From: Peribacillus frigoritolerans_B
GTDB lineage: Bacteria; Bacillota; Bacilli; Bacillales; DSM-1321
Direction: 5' to 3'
Assembly (NCBI RefSeq): GCF_044762665.1
Contig: NZ_JBIWES010000003.1
Coordinates: 124,001 to 188,000 of the forward strand
DNA: 64,000 bases
Position 1 is the stretch's first letter. Every line of letters begins with the position of its first letter. Below the pieces are notes generated by a model. That model made no database searches. It was not told where the DNA came from and saw only the letters and a list, made by a program, of their open reading frames with translations. Shown here one piece after another: positions 60,374 to 64,000 of this stretch. The position numbers and the translations under genes were made by a program.

Positions 60374-60402
60374 AGATTACTACGTTTGCATATTTTTGTC
60401 AA
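60374..60402 (-). promoter_or_regulatory. Sigma-A promoter of the bmr leader
   Basis: Minus strand: -35 TTGACA (60397-60402), 17-bp spacer, -10 TAATCT (60374-60379). The leader transcript would run about 400 nt to bmrC. Confidence 0.7.
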
Positions 60403-60477
60403 TTGTGACTTTTCTAGATTATTGATTGATAATCCTTTATTCTAATAAGAATGACGCAACCTAAGGAGGTTCAGCAT

Positions 60478-60645
60478 ATGCAATGGAGAAAATATATACT
60501 CCTGGCGGTTCCCTTTTTATTATCTGCCATTTTCATCTTATTTGCCGTCCCGATCGAATATAGATTTTTATCCTTCATTCCCGTGTTTCTTTTCTGGATC
60601 GTTTATTATATTTTATTGTACCGGGAAAAGAAGAAAAAAAGATGA
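60478..60645 (+). CDS. Small two-span membrane protein
   Basis: 55 residues: MQWRKYILLAVPFLLSAIFI, then FLSFIPVFLFWIVYYILLYREKKKKR. Two hydrophobic helices and a basic C-terminal tail that should face the cytoplasm. The ATG at 60478 has AAGGAGG 8 nt upstream; an in-frame ATG at 60451 does not. I do not recognise it. The GGGGCATTGC / GCAACGCCCC hairpin at 60655-60680 may terminate it. Confidence 0.65.
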   Translation: MQWRKYILLAVPFLLSAIFILFAVPIEYRFLSFIPVFLFWIVYYILLYREKKKKR

Positions 60646-60730
60646 CATCACCTTGGGGGCATTGCAAATGCAACGCCCCTTTATTGACTGCTCTGCATAT
60701 AATGATCGAAAAACATTCGTGGTGAAATGT

Positions 60731-61849
60731 ATGCTCTCCCAATATTTGCAAAAGCTGTTGGGTAAACACCCTGCCAAAACAAAACCGATCCTAGATGCTG
60801 AAAGATATGACACACTAAAATCGCGTTTACAAAAAGAGCTCTTTCAGCCTTTTGATGAGTCAAAAGCTTTTTTCCCCGAGGAAGCCGCTCTGATAAAAAG
60901 CATTCGGGCCGAGACGGCTGCCTTGAACCGGAACAATATCACAAGAACACAAGCCTATCTTGCCTTTTACAATCGTAATCCAGAGGTCCATTGGGCCTTT
61001 TTAGCACATATGGTTTCGAGGAATGGAGGATACCATATGACTGACCTGAAAAGTTCAGCCATGACCCATCTCCTTGACCAAGCGGACCGGCAGAAATTTT
61101 TCCTGTTCCTTGAGCGCGCCAATTCAGCCATATTTGCAGATGCCTTCCCCCAGCTTCTTTTATATGAACATTCTAAACAAAAAGAACTTCCGTTAAGAAG
61201 GTATTTACCAGTATTCCGCATTTCAAGATTCATGGCCCCGATTTGGGAATCTTTCATCGAAGAGCCCCATTCACCCCTTTTGACAACGGCCCTCATCATT
61301 AATGAACAAAGAATGCTTCAGGAAAGGATATTAAAACGCACCCGTCATGGTGAAATCCTCCGAAGGCTTGATTTTCAGCTTCAGGAACACTTAGGTTTCA
61401 TGAAAGTGATTTTTCCCTATGAAAACAAGCAAAAAGGACTTCATAACTTGACAGGACTTACCGTCGAACGCTTTGCCGACCCGAAACAGCGTATTGAAAC
61501 GGGGAAATTATTATATGGGCTTCTTTTTCAGCATCCGGCGGTTTTTCGCGGTGTTGGCCATTTTACAAAAGAGATTCCCCACACGGGTTCCAGAGAGGAT
61601 TACTGGGCAAGCATATATACCTCTGATGGATCCACGTCAAAAGATGATAAAATCTACAGCCCCACTCTTCATGATGCATGGGAAGATCAACTATTCTTTC
61701 CTCCCCACTCCTTTGATTGGTTCACGAATGAAAGCTTCATGGAAGATTTACGAAGCTTGCCGATCATTAAAAAGGCTGACCTGACCAACGAGGTGCTCGA
61801 AAATGTCAAGCAGCTCAAAACCCTTAACGAAATGAAAGCCATTTTCTAG
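60731..61849 (+). CDS. DUF2515 family protein (YppC-like)
   Basis: 372 residues. The stretch LNRNNITRTQAYLAFYNRNPEVHWAFLAHMVSRNGGYHMTDLK (about 72-113) is typical of the YppC/DUF2515 family as I remember it. No catalytic motif is obvious. The start is taken at 60731 (GGTG upstream); in-frame ATGs at 60668 and 60542 are possible but add residues overlapping the previous gene and hairpin. Function unknown. Confidence 0.6.
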   Translation: MLSQYLQKLLGKHPAKTKPILDAERYDTLKSRLQKELFQPFDESKAFFPEEAALIKSIRAETAALNRNNITRTQAYLAFYNRNPEVHWAFLAHMVSRNGGYHMTDLKSSAMTHLLDQADRQKFFLFLERANSAIFADAFPQLLLYEHSKQKELPLRRYLPVFRISRFMAPIWESFIEEPHSPLLTTALIINEQRMLQERILKRTRHGEILRRLDFQLQEHLGFMKVIFPYENKQKGLHNLTGLTVERFADPKQRIETGKLLYGLLFQHPAVFRGVGHFTKEIPHTGSREDYWASIYTSDGSTSKDDKIYSPTLHDAWEDQLFFPPHSFDWFTNESFMEDLRSLPIIKKADLTNEVLENVKQLKTLNEMKAIF

Positions 61850-61913
61850 CATAAGCCTCTTACTTTGAATATCCCATCCCCCATTTGGCAAGAATGGTTA
61901 GCAAAAAGAATGG

Positions 61914-62279
61914 GTGAACCAAATGAGAGGCATTGTACTATTGAATCCAAATTACAAAATCGGGGATTTACATACGGATGAAAGCATTGCAATCCAAAAA
62001 ATCGTGACAAACAGGTATATGGAAGAGAAGAATATTTCCCCGGTCATACTCAATCCGTATCAACTCCACCATTATTACACCATCCCGCATGAGCTTCTAT
62101 CCAATTTACGAAATAAAAAAACGGGGCAAATCGATTGCCTTGTGCTTCACTCCCTAGAAACGATTGAACGGTTCAACTATATTTACCCTGAAAAATGGCT
62201 TGAACTATGCGGATATTTCAAAGAGATTATCAGTGTCACGACTCAAACTCCTCCCGTTAGGGCATATGAATCAAATTGA
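61914..62279 (+). CDS. Protein of unknown function
   Basis: 118-121 residues; starts at GTG 61914 or, more likely, ATG 61923 (MRGIVLLNPNYKIGDL). The sequence TDESIAIQKIVTNRYMEEKN is followed by a hydrophilic alpha/beta-like part and SLETIERFNYIYPEKWLELCG. The GLVLLNP-type start and later C-L-V-L-H-S strand suggest a small Rossmann-like or resolvase-like fold, but I cannot assign it. The SD is weak. Confidence 0.5.
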   Translation: MNQMRGIVLLNPNYKIGDLHTDESIAIQKIVTNRYMEEKNISPVILNPYQLHHYYTIPHELLSNLRNKKTGQIDCLVLHSLETIERFNYIYPEKWLELCGYFKEIISVTTQTPPVRAYESN

Positions 62280-62643
62280 TGCTTATCATGGTACTTTAGT
62301 CATTGAGAATGGATACTAAGGTTTAAAGACATTTTTCATTCATTTACAAAATTTCCTTCCAAGCGCTTTGGGCACAAGAGCGACTCATATATGCTTCTCT
62401 CCTCATGATTGTCGCTGTTCCGCTTCTCCCTCTCTTTATCTATTAAATCCCTTCAGACTCATTGGCCATTATATGTATATCAATTTTCCCAATTGTAAGA
62501 TTACTAGGAATTATATAACTTCAAAACATTCTTTTGGAAATATAGATAAATTTACGGATAAAGCATAGAAAAATAAGTTAATTTTATATATCATTGGAGA
62601 TAGGAATTTTCTTATTTTTTACTTTTACTAGAAAGGAATGTTA
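62280..62643. other. Intergenic region before PBP gene
   Basis: About 360 bp, AT-rich. Nothing recognised except AAAGGA just before the PBP start. No clear promoter or operator. Confidence 0.5.
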
Positions 62644-64000
62644 ATGATGGCCAAAGAAAAAAAGAAAAAAACCCCAATTCCTTTCCGACTGAACTTTATG
62701 TTCTTTTTAATATTCATTTTATTTTCAAGCTTAATAATCCGGCTTGGCATCGTCCAAATCGTGTATGGGGATGATTACCTCCGCGAAGTCGACCGAACGG
62801 AAAACGATGTGGCCAATACCCCCGTTCCCCGTGGCAAGATGTATGACCGCAACTTGAATCCGGTCGTTGATAATGAGCCGCGTAATGCCATCACCTATAC
62901 GAAATACCCGAATACGAAAACGGCCGATATGGTGAAGACGGCAGAGGTCCTTGCTACCTTGATAGAAAAGGATACCAAAAAGGTAACCCTTCCGGATAAA
63001 AAGGATTTTTGGATTTTAAAGCATCCGAAAGAAGCCGAAGCCTTGATCACCAAGGCCGAGAGGAAGAAAGTCATCGAAAAGAAATTGGAGCAAAAAGATT
63101 TATACAAACTTCAAATGGAACGGGTAACAGATGAGAATATCAAGGAATTCACCAAGGATGAATTGGAAGTGATCGCCATCTTCCGGGAATTCAATAGTGG
63201 CTATGCCCTCGCACCGTCGATCGTGAAGAATAAAGATGTCACCACTAAGGAATTCGCCAGGGTCAGTGAACATTTGGATGAAATGCCAGGCGTGGATGTA
63301 ACGACGGATTGGGAAAGGACCTATAAGTATGACGAGACCCTCCGCTCGGTTCTTGGCAAGGTCTCTTCTTCCGAAGAAGGCATTCCCAGTGAAAATATCG
63401 ACTATTACCTGGCACGCGACTATACCAGGAATGACCGTGTCGGAAAAAGTTATATTGAAAAACAATATGAAGATGTCCTGCGCGGTCAAAAGACGCGGAT
63501 TGAAAATGTGCTGAGCAAAGGGGAAGTCATCAAAACGAATACCCTCACTGAAGGGCAAAGCGGAAAAGACTTGGTCCTTACAATTGATATGGAGCTGCAG
63601 CAGCAGGTTGAAAAAATCATCGAGAGCGAATTGCGCAAAACCAAGGCTAAGGGAAATACATACTTATTGGATCGTGCCTTCGTCGTTTTAATGGACCCGA
63701 ATACAGGCGAGGTGCTCACGATGGCAGGCAGGCAATACGGCCGTAACAGTAAAACCGGATTGACCGAAATGAACGATTTCGCCCTTGGAAACATTACGAC
63801 ATCCTATACGATGGGATCATCTGTTAAAGGAGCCACTGTCTATACAGGCTTTCAGACAGGAGCCATCGCACCAGGGTCAGCTTTTTTTGACAGAAAACTC
63901 CTTTTAGCAGGGGCTAAGCCCAAAGGATCTTATAGTGATTTGGGTTATGTAACCGATGTCTCCGCGTTAAAGAAATCGTCGAATGTCTATATGTTCATGA
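62644..64000 (+). CDS. Class B penicillin-binding protein, 3' end outside window
   Basis: 452 codons are present. Residues 18-38 form a single N-terminal membrane anchor (FMFFLIFILFSSLIIRLGIVQ). A PBP dimerisation domain follows (TPVPRGKMYDRNL, then a lysine-rich non-penicillin-binding part), and the transpeptidase domain begins near residue 310 (LVLTIDMELQQQVEKII). The catalytic SxxK serine is in YTMGSSVKGATVYTG near residue 395, and KKSSNVYMFM contains the SxN motif. It resembles B. subtilis PbpA/PbpH, which act in lateral wall synthesis; which of the two cannot be decided. Confidence 0.88.
   Translation, partial: MMAKEKKKKTPIPFRLNFMFFLIFILFSSLIIRLGIVQIVYGDDYLREVDRTENDVANTPVPRGKMYDRNLNPVVDNEPRNAITYTKYPNTKTADMVKTAEVLATLIEKDTKKVTLPDKKDFWILKHPKEAEALITKAERKKVIEKKLEQKDLYKLQMERVTDENIKEFTKDELEVIAIFREFNSGYALAPSIVKNKDVTTKEFARVSEHLDEMPGVDVTTDWERTYKYDETLRSVLGKVSSSEEGIPSENIDYYLARDYTRNDRVGKSYIEKQYEDVLRGQKTRIENVLSKGEVIKTNTLTEGQSGKDLVLTIDMELQQQVEKIIESELRKTKAKGNTYLLDRAFVVLMDPNTGEVLTMAGRQYGRNSKTGLTEMNDFALGNITTSYTMGSSVKGATVYTGFQTGAIAPGSAFFDRKLLLAGAKPKGSYSDLGYVTDVSALKKSSNVYMFM

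Noticed and set aside
62280..62643. Missing small gene between the unknown protein and the PBP
   Set aside because: The only ORF of note (62368-62568) is not preceded by a ribosome binding site and has Cys/Ser/His-rich non-protein-like composition.

Overview
The window is chromosomal DNA of a low-GC, endospore-forming Bacillaceae. Gene order follows the Bacillus subtilis yhf-yhg-yha-yhe segment for most of its length, and Hpr/ScoC, HemE, PrsA and MetI read as close relatives of the B. subtilis proteins. Differences from B. subtilis (no hemY beside hemEH, four YheC/YheD genes, two YjcZ genes, IS remnants) point to a neighbouring genus such as Peribacillus; that genus is inference.

Layout. 0-5.2 kb: truncated HD-domain gene, FadR-boxed acyl-CoA ligase lcfB, lipoate ligase lplJ, yhfI, the tiny zinc protein yhfH, and TetR regulator yhgD. 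5.4-8.3 kb: haem genes hemE-hemH without hemY, and haem-degrading hmoB. 8.4-13.1 kb: PAP2 phosphatase, M20 amidohydrolase and the ecsABC transporter locus. 13.2-13.7 kb: a gene-free stretch with a near-perfect tandem duplication that ends in a plus-strand terminator, probably a small RNA or peptide unit. 13.8-22.2 kb: hit, serC, TRAP-controlled trpP, yhaH, hpr, yhaI, yhaJ, two YjcZ-type sporulation mini-genes, prsA, yhaL and yhaM. 22.3-29 kb: a Fur-boxed siderophore ATPase/FhuF-like pair, then yhaO-yhaN with a small HExxH gene. 29-39.3 kb: cysteine-synthase-like gene, yhzD-like gene, decayed IS relic, enoyl-CoA hydratase plus acyl-CoA ligase, amidinotransferase, lipoprotein, DinB, a SplA-like small gene, yhaX, yheA and yheB. 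39.4-44.7 kb: four consecutive YheC/YheD ATP-grasp genes and yheE. 45-47.7 kb: MBL hydrolase, a glycerol dehydrogenase fragment, and a defective IS1182-like element flanked by an exact 28-bp duplication that is itself a terminator hairpin. 47.7-56.1 kb: SDR protein, PucR-type regulator, MsmX-type ATPase, fumarase, metI-metC behind a SAM riboswitch, and zinc-free ribosomal protein L31 behind a Zur box. 56.2-60.4 kb: the BmrC/BmrD heterodimeric multidrug exporter behind a leader with two mini-ORFs and terminator hairpins. 60.5-64 kb: small membrane protein, DUF2515 protein, an unknown gene, and a class B penicillin-binding protein cut by the window edge.

Much of the regulation can be read directly: FadR, Fur and Zur operators each sit at or just downstream of a recognisable promoter; TRAP triplets overlap the trpP ribosome binding site; a SAM-I riboswitch precedes metIC; and bmrCD has an attenuation-type leader. 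The parts least explained by known genes are the 13.2-13.7 kb unit, the bmrCD leader, and the IS family whose two copies both lie between halves of terminator-like hairpins.
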